The notes under the pieces: generated by a model
What the model was told of the DNA's origin: nothing
The model's database searches: none
Seen by the model: the letters and a program-made list of their open reading frames with translations, nothing else
Shown here: positions 1 through 8,845 of the stretch, piece after piece
How positions within the stretch are numbered: position 1 is the first letter of the stretch
Layout: the number at the start of each line of letters is the position of its first letter
DNA from: Phytohabitans rumicis
GTDB lineage: Bacteria; Actinomycetota; Actinomycetes; Mycobacteriales; Micromonosporaceae
Assembly (NCBI RefSeq): GCF_011764445.1
Contig: NZ_BLPG01000001.1
Span: forward strand, 8,733,316 to 8,797,315
Reading direction: 5' to 3'
Length of the DNA: 64,000 nucleotides
Made by a program: the position numbers and the translations under genes

Positions 1-233
1 GGGTCGACGTCGAGCAGCGTGGTGGTGGCGTCGGGGAAGCGGCGCAGCACCCGCAGCGAGATCGACCCGGTGCCGCCGGCCAGGTCGAGCACCCGCGGCG
101 GCCGCCCATCCGTGACCGCGTCGACCACCTCCAGCAGGGCGGCGAACCGCTCCTCCCGGTCCGGCAGGTACGCCTCCTGCTGCCGGTCCCAGCTCTCCTG
201 CCACGCCGAAGCATCGAGTATGTAAGGACTCAT
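1..233 (-). CDS. Class I SAM-dependent methyltransferase, N-terminal part
   Basis: The gene runs off the left edge, so only the first 77 codons are present. A glycine-rich SAM-binding motif I (VLDLAGGTGS) lies around residues 48-57, preceded by a charged helical segment with tryptophans, as is usual for small class I methyltransferases. The substrate cannot be told from this part. The ATG at 233 gives the reading frame with motif I. It is divergent from the STAS gene at 439. The sequence over its start resembles the PadR-type operator at 56460-56485 (see findings). Confidence 0.8.
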   Translation of the reverse strand, partial: MSPYILDASAWQESWDRQQEAYLPDREERFAALLEVVDAVTDGRPPRVLDLAGGTGSISLRVLRRFPDATTTLLDVD

Positions 234-253
234 ACTCAGTAGACTAGTTACCG
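231..253 (-). promoter_or_regulatory. Possible PadR-type operator over the methyltransferase start
   Basis: Read on the minus strand this stretch has GGTAACTA, three bases, then TACTGAGTATG, ending on the methyltransferase start codon. The PadR operator at 56460-56485 contains GGTAACTA, two bases, then TACTGAGTAAG. The similarity is visible; regulation by a PadR protein is inference. Confidence 0.3.
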
Positions 254-438
254 CCCGCCCTCGTGTCGAGGGCCGCCGCCCCAGCGTGTAGAGCGCCCCA
301 GGGCCGGGAAGTTAAGAGACTCGGCGACTGTGTCGACTAGTTGCCCGCCCAGGGGCAACCATTCGCCACGATCGCGGCGCCCGTCCGGTATCAGCTGCCC
401 GGGGTGTGAGCGCGGCCGCGTGGGGGTACCGACACGGT
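254..438. other. Divergent intergenic region with a degenerate palindrome
   Basis: About 185 bases between the methyltransferase and the STAS gene hold no convincing gene. Around 348-366 there is a weak GTTGCCC/GGGCAAC hairpin, followed by bases resembling the right flank of the palindrome at 62002-62055. It may be a decayed copy of that element. Confidence 0.3.
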
Positions 439-759
439 ATGACGCTCGTGCGCACGGAACCCTGCGACAGCCACGGCCTCGCGGTGGTCCATCTGCACGG
501 CGACGTCGACATCCAGAACGAGCGCAGCGTGGTGGCCGCGGTCGCGGCGGCCCTGGACGGCCCGGTACGCGAGGTCGTGGTCGACCTGACCAACGTGCCG
601 TTCCTCGACTCCAGCGGCGTCCGGGCGCTGCTGCGGGGCCGGCAGGCGGCGGAGACCTACGGCGCGACGCTGCGGGTCCGCAACCCCCGCCGGATCGTCG
701 ACCAGATCCTGCGCATCACCGGCGTCGCGCCGCTCCTGGGCCTAGGGCCTGTTTCATGA
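439..759 (+). CDS. STAS-domain anti-anti-sigma factor
   Basis: A 106-residue single-domain STAS protein of the SpoIIAA/RsbV type. Such proteins bind serine-kinase anti-sigma factors and free the sigma factor until they are phosphorylated. The phospho-acceptor motif FLDSSGVRALL is present, after a central beta strand (VVVDLTNV). The ATG at 439 is preferred over the in-frame GTG at 406 because it starts just before the first STAS strand (MTLVRTEP). No anti-sigma kinase gene is adjacent, so its partner lies elsewhere. The last few codons lie in a terminal inverted repeat of the element at 745-876, so the original C terminus may have been altered there. Confidence 0.85.
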   Translation: MTLVRTEPCDSHGLAVVHLHGDVDIQNERSVVAAVAAALDGPVREVVVDLTNVPFLDSSGVRALLRGRQAAETYGATLRVRNPRRIVDQILRITGVAPLLGLGPVS

Positions 760-888
760 GGGCTGGCCGGCCTGCGGCGGACCCAGACGACGCCCGGCTT
801 GCCGGATCGCCGCCTGGGCCTCGCCTCGGCTCGACCGACCCTCATAAAACTCGACCGACCCTCATAGAACAGGCCCTGGGGCCTGTTT
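745..888. repeat. Short inverted-repeat element (MITE-like)
   Basis: Imperfect 20-bp inverted repeats at 745-764 and 857-876 match at 16 of 20 positions and both start with GGGCCTGTT. They enclose about 90 bp. Just inside the right end is a 20-bp tandem (830-849 and 850-869) sharing CTCGACCGACCCTCATA. A further GGGCCTGTTT at 879-888 abuts the right end in the opposite orientation. No transposase is encoded. This fits a non-autonomous insertion remnant, but no clear target duplication is visible. Confidence 0.45.
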
Positions 889-897
889 GAGCGCCCG

Positions 898-1836
898 CTA
901 GTGCGCGACCGCGCGGTGGGCGGCGAGCACGTCGTCGCCGAAGTCGCTCCTCGGGCGCCGCATGACCGTGTGCGCGTGGTTTCCGTCGTCGCTCGTGTTG
1001 TCGTACTCGATCAGCAGGTCCTCGCCCTGGACCCGGTAGTAGTGCCTGGTGCCCGGCCCGGTCGGGCCCTCCCAGGCGAAGTGCCGCTCGCCGGCGGCGA
1101 TCCGCGCGTGCTCGCGCGCGGCGAGCTCGGCCGGGAGCCGGTCCAGGTAGAGCGCGACCAGGGCGTCGAGCGTGGCGCGCGCGGACGGGCCGAGCCGGCT
1201 GGTGGGCACGCCGCGCGGCTCGATCGGGTCCGTGCGGCCGCGGGTCGCGCTGCGGATGTCGTCGGGCGCCCGGTCGGACACGATGGCCGCGCGCCGCCCC
1301 GCCGGCCCCATCGCCTCCAGCAGCGCCCGGCCCAGGTCCTCCTCGGCGGCGAGCGGCCGCAGCACGGTGCGGCCGGCGTGGCTGACCCGGTGCGGGTTGG
1401 CGCCCAGGAACACCGGCGCGGGCGACACCTGGGCGCCGGCCACCGTCATCGTCACCGACACGTGGTGCCCCTCGAACCGCCACGACCACGCCTCGTCACC
1501 CGGATCGCCGAAGACCGCCACCCAGTAGTCGTTGCTGTGCCGCCCGCGCGCCCACCCCTCGGCCCGGTCGAGCACCTCCTCCAGCGCCACGATCGCCATC
1601 GCCTGGGCGTACGCGTGCGGGCTCAGCGCCGTCGCCAGCAACCGGTGCGCGGCCTTGCGGCCGGCGCGGTCCAGGTCGGCCAGGCAGGCCCCGGGCCGCG
1701 CCCGCGGCCGATACTCGATCCAGCGCCGGGCCGCGTCGTCGCCGAAGCTCCGCCGGGCCAGGTCGCGCTGCTCACCGTCCAGCGCGGCCAGCAGCGCGAC
1801 CGCGGCTTCGCGCATCTCATCTGGTACGCCCACCAC
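898..1836 (-). CDS. DUF3500 family protein
   Basis: A 312-residue protein of the DUF3500 family, whose biochemical function is unknown. Family-like signatures include HSNDYWVAVFGDPG, WSWRFEGHHVSV, PVFLGANPH and FAWEGPTGPGTRHYYRVQG near the C terminus. It follows the ABC permease by about 20 bases on the same strand and may be cotranscribed with it. The start is uncertain: GTG at 1836 follows AGGAG at a long spacing, while ATG at 1815 (MREAAVALL) is an alternative with a poor ribosome site. No signal peptide is evident with either start. Confidence 0.8.
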   Translation of the reverse strand: MVGVPDEMREAAVALLAALDGEQRDLARRSFGDDAARRWIEYRPRARPGACLADLDRAGRKAAHRLLATALSPHAYAQAMAIVALEEVLDRAEGWARGRHSNDYWVAVFGDPGDEAWSWRFEGHHVSVTMTVAGAQVSPAPVFLGANPHRVSHAGRTVLRPLAAEEDLGRALLEAMGPAGRRAAIVSDRAPDDIRSATRGRTDPIEPRGVPTSRLGPSARATLDALVALYLDRLPAELAAREHARIAAGERHFAWEGPTGPGTRHYYRVQGEDLLIEYDNTSDDGNHAHTVMRRPRSDFGDDVLAAHRAVAH

Positions 1837-1856
1837 ATGACCTGTATACCCTGCTC

Positions 1857-2582
1857 CTACGACACTTCCCGTCGCATGAGCCGGATCAGCCCGGCGGCCA
1901 GCGGCAGCAGGACCCACACGCCCACCGACGTGCCCAGCTTGGCCCAGCCGGACCCGGTCATCGTGTCCTCGGCGAGCGGCTGCATGGTGACGCTCAGCTC
2001 CAGCCACTCGGCGGGGGTCCGCAGCGCCCCGATCATGCCGGTGAGCACGCCCCAGATCGACGGCAGCACGAAGAACATCACGATGGCGAGCGCCGAGTTC
2101 ATCAGCAGCATGCCGAACGCGACGCCCATGACGACGTTGATGACCTGGAAGAGCACGGCACCGCCGAGCGCGGACGCGCCCAGGTGCCAGCTGCCGTCGC
2201 CGTCGGCCACCGCCATGCCGACCAGGTTGCCCACCGCCGCGAAGACCAGCCCGGCCGCGACCGACAGCGCCGCCAGTACGGCCGCGGCGAGCAGCTTCGC
2301 CGCGGCGACCCGCCACCGCTCCGGCACCAGGGTGAACGTGGTCAGCGCCCCGCGCTGCGTCCACTCGCTGGTGACGGACAGGATGCCCAGCACCGGCAGC
2401 AGGATCCCGGACGGCAGCAGCGTCGCCTGGAAGAGCGACTGGAACGTCAGGTCCGGCGCGTCCGCCACGAAGATGATCACGGTCACCAGCGCCGCGTACG
2501 CCAGCGCGACCACCGCCAGCAGCCAGAACCCGGCCCGGGTGTCGGCCATCTTGCGCAGTTCCACCATGGTCAGCGTGGTCAT
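1857..2582 (-). CDS. ABC transporter permease (ABC-2 type)
   Basis: A 241-residue membrane protein with about six hydrophobic segments and a cytoplasmic N terminus (MTTLTMVELRKMADTR), typical of actinobacterial ABC-2 exporter subunits. Its ATG overlaps the stop of the ATPase gene by four bases (ATGA), so the two are translationally coupled and form one transporter in the plasma membrane. The substrate is unknown. Family members often export peptides or drugs and are often controlled by adjacent two-component systems such as the one at 3597-5470, but that link is inference. Confidence 0.88.
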   Translation of the reverse strand: MTTLTMVELRKMADTRAGFWLLAVVALAYAALVTVIIFVADAPDLTFQSLFQATLLPSGILLPVLGILSVTSEWTQRGALTTFTLVPERWRVAAAKLLAAAVLAALSVAAGLVFAAVGNLVGMAVADGDGSWHLGASALGGAVLFQVINVVMGVAFGMLLMNSALAIVMFFVLPSIWGVLTGMIGALRTPAEWLELSVTMQPLAEDTMTGSGWAKLGTSVGVWVLLPLAAGLIRLMRREVS

Positions 2583-3465
2583 CGGGCGGTCTCCTTCGCG
2601 GTCAGTTCCAGGAAGAGTTCTTCCAGCCCGCCGCCGTCGGCGGGGCGCAGCTCCAGCAGCACCACGCCGGCCGCGGTGGCCACCCGGCCCACGGCCTCGG
2701 TGTCCGACTGCGTGGTCAGCGCGCCGTCGTGCTCCCGGGTGACCGGGACGCCGGCGGTGGTGAGCGCCCACTCCAGCTTCTCCGGCTCCAGCGCCCGTAC
2801 CCGGGTGCCGGCACCGGCCAGCAGCTCCTCCTTGGTGCCGTCGGCCACGACCCGCCCGCCCCGATGACCACGAGCCGGTCGGCGACCGCCTCCACCTCGC
2901 GCAGCAGGTGGGACGAGAGCAGCACCGTGCCGCCCCGGTCGGCGAAGCCGCGCAGCACGCTGCGCATCCAGAAGATGCCCTCCGGGTCCAGGCCGTTCGC
3001 CGGCTCGTCGAGGATGAGCACGCGCGGGTCGCCCAGCAGTGCGTACGCCAGGCCGAGCCGCTGCCGCATGCCCAGCGAGTACGCCCGTACCCGCTTGCGG
3101 GCCGCGGCCGTGTCGAGCCCGACGAGGTCGAGCAGTTCGCCGACCCGGCCGCGGTCGACGCCCATGATCTGCGCGGCCAGGGCGAGGGTCTCCCGGCCGG
3201 TACGGCCCGGGTGCTGGGCGGACGCGTCGAGGAGCACCCCGACGTGCCGGCCCGGGTTGGGCAGCCGCCGGTACGGCACGCCGCCGACGGTCGCGCCGCC
3301 GGCGGTGGGCGGGGTGAGGCCGCAGATCATCCGCATCGTGGTCGACTTGCCGGCGCCGTTGGGCCCGAGGAACCCGGTCACCGTGCCCGGCTCACACCGG
3401 AACGAGACGTCGTCGACGGCCGTGTGCGGGCCGTACCGCTTGGTCAGGTGCTCCACACTGATCAT
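2579..3465 (-). CDS. ABC transporter ATP-binding protein (one-base frame break)
   Basis: The ATPase partner of the permease at 1857-2582. Walker A (GPNGAGKST), the signature (YSLGMRQRLGLAYALL), Walker B (VLILDEP) and the switch histidine (LLSSH) are all present. Near 2855-2863 the frame breaks: the 5' part runs into a nonsense C terminus, while the next frame continues a normal end (VVADGTKEELLAG to ELTAKETAR, stop at 2579). One extra base in the G-rich run would restore a protein of about 295 residues, normal for the family. An assembly error is more likely than true inactivation, because the permease start is still coupled to the downstream frame. Confidence 0.85.
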
Positions 3466-3596
3466 GCGGTCGAGCGTGCGGCCTCGGGGTGCTCGGGCGC
3501 GTCGGCCCGAGGTCGGCGGCCCGCGACCGAGGTCTACGGCGTGGATTCGACTTTGGTTGGATGCCCGGCCGGGCGGACGGCCGTACCATTTTGATC

Positions 3597-4817
3597 ATGA
3601 GTACGGAGTACCGCGCGCTGCTGCCCGGCTCCCTGCTCGCGGAGCCGGACCCGGACGCCGGTGGCGTCGCGCGGCGCACGCCGCGCGACTGGGTCGTGGA
3701 CGTGCTCGTCTTCGTGCTGGCCGTGGGCGTGGCGCTCGCCATGGCGGCCATCGGCTACGAGGAGGGCGTCGACCCGGGGCGCAACACGCTCGACCTGCTC
3801 CTGGGCCTGCTGTCCTGCGGCGCGCTGTGGCTGCGCCGCCGCTGGCCGGTCGGCGTCGCGCTGGCGCTCAGCGCGGTCGGCGTGTACGCGGCGACCAGCA
3901 TCGGCGCGGCCGTCGTCGGGTACTTCACGGTCGCCGTGCACCGGCGCTTCGCCGTCGCGGCGGCGGTGGGCGCGATCGGGTTCGCCGGTGGCTTCCTCTT
4001 CCCGCTCCTGCGGCCGGAGTGGGACAGCAGCCCGCTCTGGGTCGACCTGGCCTGGAGCGCGTTCGCGACGCTGCTGATCCTGGCGTGGGGGATGTTCGTG
4101 CGGGCCCGCCGGCAGTTGGTGATCTCGCTGCGCGACCGGGCCCACCGGGCCGAGGCCGAGCAGCAGCTGCGGGTGGCGCAGGCGCGGCAGCTGGAACGGG
4201 CCCGGATCGCGCGGGAGATGCACGACGTACTGGCGCACCGCATCTCGCTGCTGAGCCTGCACGCGGGCGCGCTGGAGTTCCGGCCGGACGCGCCGCCCGA
4301 CGAGGTGGCTCGGGCGGCCGGCGTCATCCGGGAGAGCGCCCACCAGGCCCTGCAGGAGCTGCGCGAGGTGATCGGCGTGCTGCGCGACGACCCCGCCGAC
4401 GAGGCGCCGGACCGCCCCCAGCCCACCCTCGCCGACCTGCCCGGCCTGATCGACGAGTCCCGCCTGGCCGGCATGCGGGTACGCCTCGACCGCCAGGTCG
4501 ACGACCTCGCCGCCGTACCGGCCGGGGTGGGGCGCAACGCGTACCGGATCGTGCAGGAAGGACTCACCAACGCCCGCAAACACGCGTACGGTTCCACTGT
4601 GGACGTGACACTGTCGGGGGCGGCCGGCGACGGGCTGTCCGTCGAGGTGCGCAACCCGTGGCCGGTCGGCGTGCCGCTCGGCCCGGAGATCCCCGGCGCC
4701 GGCACCGGCATCGTCGGGCTGACCGAGCGCGCCACCCTGGTAGGCGGGCGGCTGGAGCACGGCCGTACGCCCTCCGGCGACTTCCGGCTGTGGGCGTGGC
4801 TGCCGTGGCCGGCGTGA
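3597..4817 (+). CDS. Sensor histidine kinase (NarL/DesK-like)
   Basis: A 406-residue kinase with four to five membrane helices in residues 30-170, then a dimerisation/phospho-acceptor helix (HisKA_3) with His209 in REMHDVLAHRIS. The ATP-binding domain has the N box (YRIVQEGLTNARKHA) and a glycine-rich lid (GTGIVGLTERA). ATG 3597 gives a cytoplasmic N terminus before the first helix; the longer upstream reading is low-complexity. Its last bases overlap the response regulator start (GTGA). The stimulus is unknown. It is divergent from the ABC transporter, a plausible target. Confidence 0.9.
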   Translation: MSTEYRALLPGSLLAEPDPDAGGVARRTPRDWVVDVLVFVLAVGVALAMAAIGYEEGVDPGRNTLDLLLGLLSCGALWLRRRWPVGVALALSAVGVYAATSIGAAVVGYFTVAVHRRFAVAAAVGAIGFAGGFLFPLLRPEWDSSPLWVDLAWSAFATLLILAWGMFVRARRQLVISLRDRAHRAEAEQQLRVAQARQLERARIAREMHDVLAHRISLLSLHAGALEFRPDAPPDEVARAAGVIRESAHQALQELREVIGVLRDDPADEAPDRPQPTLADLPGLIDESRLAGMRVRLDRQVDDLAAVPAGVGRNAYRIVQEGLTNARKHAYGSTVDVTLSGAAGDGLSVEVRNPWPVGVPLGPEIPGAGTGIVGLTERATLVGGRLEHGRTPSGDFRLWAWLPWPA

Positions 4818-5470
4818 CCCCCGTACGCGTCCTGATCGTCGACGACGACGCGCTGGTCCGGGCCGGGCTGGCGATGATCCTCGGCGGTGCCCCGGACGTC
4901 GAGGTGGTGGGCGAGGCGGCCGACGGCGCCGAGGTGGCCGCCGCCGTCCGTACGCACACGCCGGACGTGGTGCTCATGGACATCCGCATGCCCAAACTCG
5001 ACGGGCTGGCCGCCACCGAGGCGCTGCGCCGCCGCACCGACCCGCCCGACGTGATCGTGCTGACCACGTTCCACGCCGACGAGTACGTGCTGCGCGCGCT
5101 GCGGGCCGGCGCCAGCGGCTTCCTGCTCAAGGACACGCCGCCCGCCGAGATCCTGCGCGCCGTACGCCGGGTCGCGGCCGGCGAGCCGATCCTGTCCCCG
5201 GCGGTGACCCGGCAGCTCATCGCGCACGTCAGCGACACCGGCGCGGACGGCCGCCGCCGGCGCGCGCTCGCCCTGCTCGGCCGGCTCAGCGACCGGGAGC
5301 GCGAGGTCGCGGTGGCGGTCGGCCAGGGCCGCTCCAACGCGGAGATCAGCGGCGAGCTCTACATGAGCGTGGCCACCGTGAAGGCGCACGTCTCCCGCGT
5401 CCTGACCAAACTGGAGTTCAACAACCGCGTCCAGGTAGCCCTCCTGGCCCACGACGCCGGCCTCACCTGA
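4814..5470 (+). CDS. Response regulator, NarL/LuxR family
   Basis: A 218-residue two-domain regulator. The receiver domain has the acidic pocket (VDDD, residues 9-12), phospho-acceptor Asp56 in LMDIRMP and the switch lysine in LLKDTPP. The C terminus is a LuxR-type helix-turn-helix (LSDREREVAVAVGQGRSNAEI, SVATVKAHVSRVLTKL). The GTG start overlaps the kinase stop, so the pair is coupled and this protein is the kinase's cognate partner. Targets are not visible; the divergent ABC operon is the obvious candidate. Confidence 0.92.
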   Translation: MTPVRVLIVDDDALVRAGLAMILGGAPDVEVVGEAADGAEVAAAVRTHTPDVVLMDIRMPKLDGLAATEALRRRTDPPDVIVLTTFHADEYVLRALRAGASGFLLKDTPPAEILRAVRRVAAGEPILSPAVTRQLIAHVSDTGADGRRRRALALLGRLSDREREVAVAVGQGRSNAEISGELYMSVATVKAHVSRVLTKLEFNNRVQVALLAHDAGLT

Positions 5471-5502
5471 CGGCCCGGTGCGCGCCCGCGCCGTGCCATG
5501 CC

Positions 5503-5755
5503 CGTGCGTCGCGCGCCGTGCTCCGCGCGCCGTGCTCCGCGCGCCGTGCGTCGCGCGCCGTGCGTCGCGCGTCGATCAAGGGATTCGACGTCGATCAAGG
5601 GCAAACGGTCGTGGATCGGAGATCAAAGCGCGGCCATATGCCCTTGATCGACGCACAAGACCTTGATCGACGCGTAAGACCGCGCGGAGCACGGCGCACG
5701 GCGCAAGACCGCGCGGAGCACGGCGCACGGCGCAAGACCGCACGGCGTGGGGCGT
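5503..5755. repeat. Palindromic GATCAAGG element with inverted GC-rich tandem flanks
   Basis: This fills most of the 332-base gap after the response regulator; no gene is supported here. The left flank is five 14-bp units (CGTGCKTCGCGCGC or CGTGCTCCGCGCGC) at 5503-5570. The core at 5570-5674 is a long imperfect palindrome with GTCGATCAAGG and CCTTGATCGAC blocks in nested pairs. The right flank is a 29-bp tandem (5676-5704, 5705-5733, then partial) that includes CGCGCGGAGCACGG, the reverse complement of a left-flank unit. Related cores lie at 38466-38549 and 61743-61847. Confidence 0.75.
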
Positions 5756-5802
5756 GGGGCGTGGGGGCAACGGGGGATAGCGAGGCATGTAAGAATATCG
5801 AT

Positions 5803-6558
5803 ATGCGTACTGTGGCGGCTGCTCTTGGCGTACTCCTGGTGTTGGTGTCACCGGCGGCGGCGCCCGCCTCGTCCGGCGGCGGATGCGCCCGGCAGGCCCT
5901 GCTCTTCTGCGAGGACTTCGAGCGGCTGCCGGCCGGCGGCGCGGCCAGCCTGCGGTGGGGGATCGACACCAAGCACGGCACGCTGACGGTGGAGCGGCGC
6001 GGCGGCGGCAAGGTGCTGCGCGTGCACACGGAGGGCAACGGGCGGGCGTTCCTGAGGGTGGACGACTTCGCGGCGCCCGGCAACAGCTTCTTCGGGCGGA
6101 TCCGGCTGCGGGTGTCGGCGTTTCCGACCGCGCCGGACTGGGCGCACTACACGCTGGTCGAGGCGACCGGCCAGGGCGCGGAGATCGTGCGCCCGCTCGG
6201 CGGGCAGTACGTGCCGACGCTGGACCGGGCGCTGTGGGGCGTGGGCGGGGACGGCGGCCCGACCGGTGACTGGACCAACTGGCGGGAGTCGGCGCCGTCG
6301 GTGGCCGCCCGCTGGCAGTGCGTCGAGTGGGAGGCGGACGCCTCCGACAACCGGATCTCGGTGTGGATCGACGGGGTGGCCCAGCCCGACCTGACCGTCA
6401 CCACCACCCAGCACGGCGGCAACCCGGTCGACTTCGTGTTCCCGCGCTTCGACACCGTGAAGATCGGCTGGCAGCTCTACCAGGGCAACCCGACGCCCCC
6501 GGCGTACGACGTGCTGCTGGACGACATCGCGCTGGCCACTACCAAGATCGGCTGCTAG
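5803..6558 (+). CDS. Secreted jelly-roll (CIP1/concanavalin-like) protein
   Basis: A 251-residue protein with a Sec signal peptide (hydrophobic residues about 3-20, AAPASS cleavage region). The mature part looks all-beta: paired cysteines near the start (CARQALLFCEDFE), a lectin-like edge strand (FFGRIRLRVSAFP), and WQCVEWEAD and VWIDGV segments, ending in Cys. The pattern recalls the CIP1-like or polysaccharide-lyase-like sandwich proteins secreted by cellulolytic microbes, but no catalytic residues can be assigned. ATG 5803 places the signal peptide at the N terminus. It ends directly against the stop of the convergent DUF305 gene. Confidence 0.7.
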   Translation: MRTVAAALGVLLVLVSPAAAPASSGGGCARQALLFCEDFERLPAGGAASLRWGIDTKHGTLTVERRGGGKVLRVHTEGNGRAFLRVDDFAAPGNSFFGRIRLRVSAFPTAPDWAHYTLVEATGQGAEIVRPLGGQYVPTLDRALWGVGGDGGPTGDWTNWRESAPSVAARWQCVEWEADASDNRISVWIDGVAQPDLTVTTTQHGGNPVDFVFPRFDTVKIGWQLYQGNPTPPAYDVLLDDIALATTKIGC

Positions 6559-7242
6559 CTAGAGCGGGATCTCGCGGAGCCGGTTGATCTCGGCCTGCTG
6601 CTCGGCCGCGATGCCGGTGGCCAGCTCCTGGATCCGCTGGTCGACGCCGACCCGCAGCACGTCGGTGCACATGGTGATGGCGCCCTCGTGGTGGGCGGCC
6701 ATCATGTCCACGAACATCTTGTCGAACGCGTCGCCGGTCAGGCCGGCGAGGCCGCGGATCGCCTCCGGCGGCTGCATGCCCTTCATGGCGCCGTGGTCGT
6801 GGCCGCCCTCGTCGGACTTCTCGCCGAGGCCGCGCTGCTGCAGCCAGGTGCGGAAGAACCGCACCTCGGGGCCCTGGGCGGCGGTGATCCGGTCGGCGAT
6901 CGCGCGGATCTGCGGGTGCTTGGCCCGGGTCGGCGCGAGCGCGGCCATCTCCAGGGCCTGCTGGTGGTGCGGGATCATCATCCGGACGAACCACGTGTCC
7001 AGCGTGTTGTAGCGGGAGCCGTCCGGCGCCTTGACCTGGTCGGACGGCACAGTGGACGCGGACTCGCCGGGCCGGCCCGGCATGATGACCGGGATCGGCG
7101 AACCGGTGGGGGAGGCGGTCGCGGTCGGGCTCGCGGCCGGACGGTCCGGATCGGACGATCGCAGCGCCACGGCGACGATCACGCCGGCCAGCGCGACCGC
7201 CACGGCGGCAGCGATCGTATATCCGCGGCGCGTCACGATCAT
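6559..7242 (-). CDS. DUF305 membrane-anchored protein
   Basis: A 227-residue protein with an N-terminal membrane anchor (residues 10-27) and a Ser/Thr/Pro-rich spacer, followed by an extracytoplasmic DUF305 four-helix domain. Two His/Met motifs typical of the family are present: MMIPHHQQALEMA and MMAAHHEGAITM. Some DUF305 proteins bind copper; a metal-handling role here is inference. It is divergent from the LVIVD protein at 7380 with about 137 bases between. Confidence 0.88.
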   Translation of the reverse strand: MIVTRRGYTIAAAVAVALAGVIVAVALRSSDPDRPAASPTATASPTGSPIPVIMPGRPGESASTVPSDQVKAPDGSRYNTLDTWFVRMMIPHHQQALEMAALAPTRAKHPQIRAIADRITAAQGPEVRFFRTWLQQRGLGEKSDEGGHDHGAMKGMQPPEAIRGLAGLTGDAFDKMFVDMMAAHHEGAITMCTDVLRVGVDQRIQELATGIAAEQQAEINRLREIPL

Positions 7243-7379
7243 CGACCTCCCCCGTTACGGTGCGCGCGATAGTACCTTTCGCCGATGCCCATCGAAGTGA
7301 CTGGGGTCACATCGACGGTTACGATGCGTCGGTAAGGTGTGCTCCATCCTCTATACCTTTCGGGAAACGGGGAAAAGCC

Positions 7380-8798
7380 ATGACAAGACCGACCCCACAA
7401 GGGTTACGACGGCTGCGCGTCGTGGCCGTGGCATCGGTGGCACTCCTGCTCACCGGTGCCGTGGCCGCCACACCGAGCAGCGCCCAAGCGCCGACCGCCG
7501 CCGAGATCCCCGGCGTCGACGAGATCGTCAGCAGCGACAACATCCGCCAGCTCGTCAACGTGCCGCAGCCCGGCCCGCTGGCGGGCGCCATCACCTCGGA
7601 CATCGCCTTCCAGGGGAAGTACGCGTACCAGGGCAACTACAACGGGTTCGCGATCTACGACCTCAGCAGGCCGAGCGCGCCGAGCGTGGTCGCCACGGTG
7701 TTCTGCCCGGGCGGCCAGAACGACGTCTCGGTCTACAACGACCTGCTCTTCCTGTCCACCGACTCCTCCCGCAGCGACGACTCGTGCAACAGCACGGGCC
7801 AGTCGGCCACGATCAAGGAGTCGTGGGAGGGCATCAGGATCTTCGACATCAGCGACAAGACCAACCCGCGGTACGTCAAGTCCGTCGAGACCAACTGCGG
7901 CTCGCACACCCACACGATCGTGCCGACCAAGAACGGCCGCACCGTGTACGTGTACGTGTCGTCGTACTTCCCGTCGGCGACGTTCCCGGACTGCCTGCCG
8001 CCGCACGACCTGATCTCGATCGTCAAGGTGCCGGTCAAGTCGCCGACCGACGCCGCCGTGGTGGCCACGCCCAACCTGTTCCCGGGTGACACCGGCAACG
8101 GGCCGGGCACCACCAGCAGCAACACGACCGGCTGCCACGACATCACCGCGTACCCGTCGAAGGACATCGCGGCCGGCGCGTGCATGGGTGACGGCATCCT
8201 GCTGGACATCTCCAAGCCGGAAGCGCCCAGGGTGATCAACCGGGTGCGCGACCTGGAGAACTTCTCGTTCTGGCACTCGGCCACGTTCAACAACTCCGGC
8301 ACCAAGGTCATCTTCACCGATGAGCTGGGTGGCGGCGTGGGTGCGGAGTGCACCGCGGCCATCGGGCCCACCAAGGGCGCCGACGCGATCTACGACATCA
8401 AGGGCTGGGGCGACCGCCGCCGGCTCGAGTTCAAGAGCTACTTCAAGATCCCGCGGGTGAACGCGGACACCGAGAACTGCGTGGCCCACAACGGTTCGCT
8501 GATCCCGGTGCCCGGCCGCGACATCATGGTCCAGGCGTGGTACCAGGGCGGCATCTCGGTCTGGGACTTCACCAACTCGTCCCGGCCCAAGGAAATCGCG
8601 TGGTGGGAGCGGGGTCCGCTGTCGGCGACCACGTTGACGCTCGGCGGATCGTGGTCGGCGTACTACTACAACGGCTACATCTACTCCAGCGACATCGTGA
8701 AGGGCCTCGACGTCCTGCAGGTGCGGGACTGGCGGCTCTTCGGCGCCGAGTTCAACAGGTTCCACCGGCTCAACGCGCAGTCGCAGACGCGCTACTGA
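7380..8798 (+). CDS. Secreted LVIVD-repeat beta-propeller protein
   Basis: A 472-residue exported protein. ATG 7380 follows a purine-rich GGGGAAAA site and opens a classic signal peptide (RRLRVVAVASVALLLTGAVA). The mature chain has repeated blade motifs such as FAIYDLSRPSAPSVVAT, IRIFDISDKTNPRYVKSV and LLDISKPEAPRVI, the LVIVD-repeat pattern of seven-bladed propellers. Several cysteines suggest disulfides. No catalytic residue is evident. A stable hairpin at 8820-8845 probably ends its transcript. Confidence 0.82.
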   Translation: MTRPTPQGLRRLRVVAVASVALLLTGAVAATPSSAQAPTAAEIPGVDEIVSSDNIRQLVNVPQPGPLAGAITSDIAFQGKYAYQGNYNGFAIYDLSRPSAPSVVATVFCPGGQNDVSVYNDLLFLSTDSSRSDDSCNSTGQSATIKESWEGIRIFDISDKTNPRYVKSVETNCGSHTHTIVPTKNGRTVYVYVSSYFPSATFPDCLPPHDLISIVKVPVKSPTDAAVVATPNLFPGDTGNGPGTTSSNTTGCHDITAYPSKDIAAGACMGDGILLDISKPEAPRVINRVRDLENFSFWHSATFNNSGTKVIFTDELGGGVGAECTAAIGPTKGADAIYDIKGWGDRRRLEFKSYFKIPRVNADTENCVAHNGSLIPVPGRDIMVQAWYQGGISVWDFTNSSRPKEIAWWERGPLSATTLTLGGSWSAYYYNGYIYSSDIVKGLDVLQVRDWRLFGAEFNRFHRLNAQSQTRY

Positions 8799-8819
8799 CG
8801 CCGTAGGGGCACCGCGTGG

Positions 8820-8845
8820 GCCCGGCCGCCGAGGGGCGGCCGGGC
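8820..8845 (+). terminator. Hairpin terminator after the LVIVD gene
   Basis: Perfect 11-bp arms (8820-8830 and 8835-8845) with a GAGG loop, 22 bases after the stop codon. The T-run is weak (CTGCTCGTTTG), as is usual in high-GC actinomycetes. Confidence 0.75.

Noticed and set aside
2855-2863. Programmed frameshift in the ABC ATPase
   Set aside because: There is no slippery heptamer or downstream structure of the usual type, and five similar single-base losses occur elsewhere in the window.
5503-5755. Short open frames across the tandem/palindrome region
   Set aside because: They translate the GC-rich repeats in several frames with low-complexity Arg/Ala/Pro sequence and have no ribosome sites.
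7243-7379. Possible direct repeat (GTTACGGTGCG and GTTACGATGCG) between the DUF305 and LVIVD genes
   Set aside because: Only two short copies, without symmetry or clear placement relative to a promoter; too weak to call an operator.
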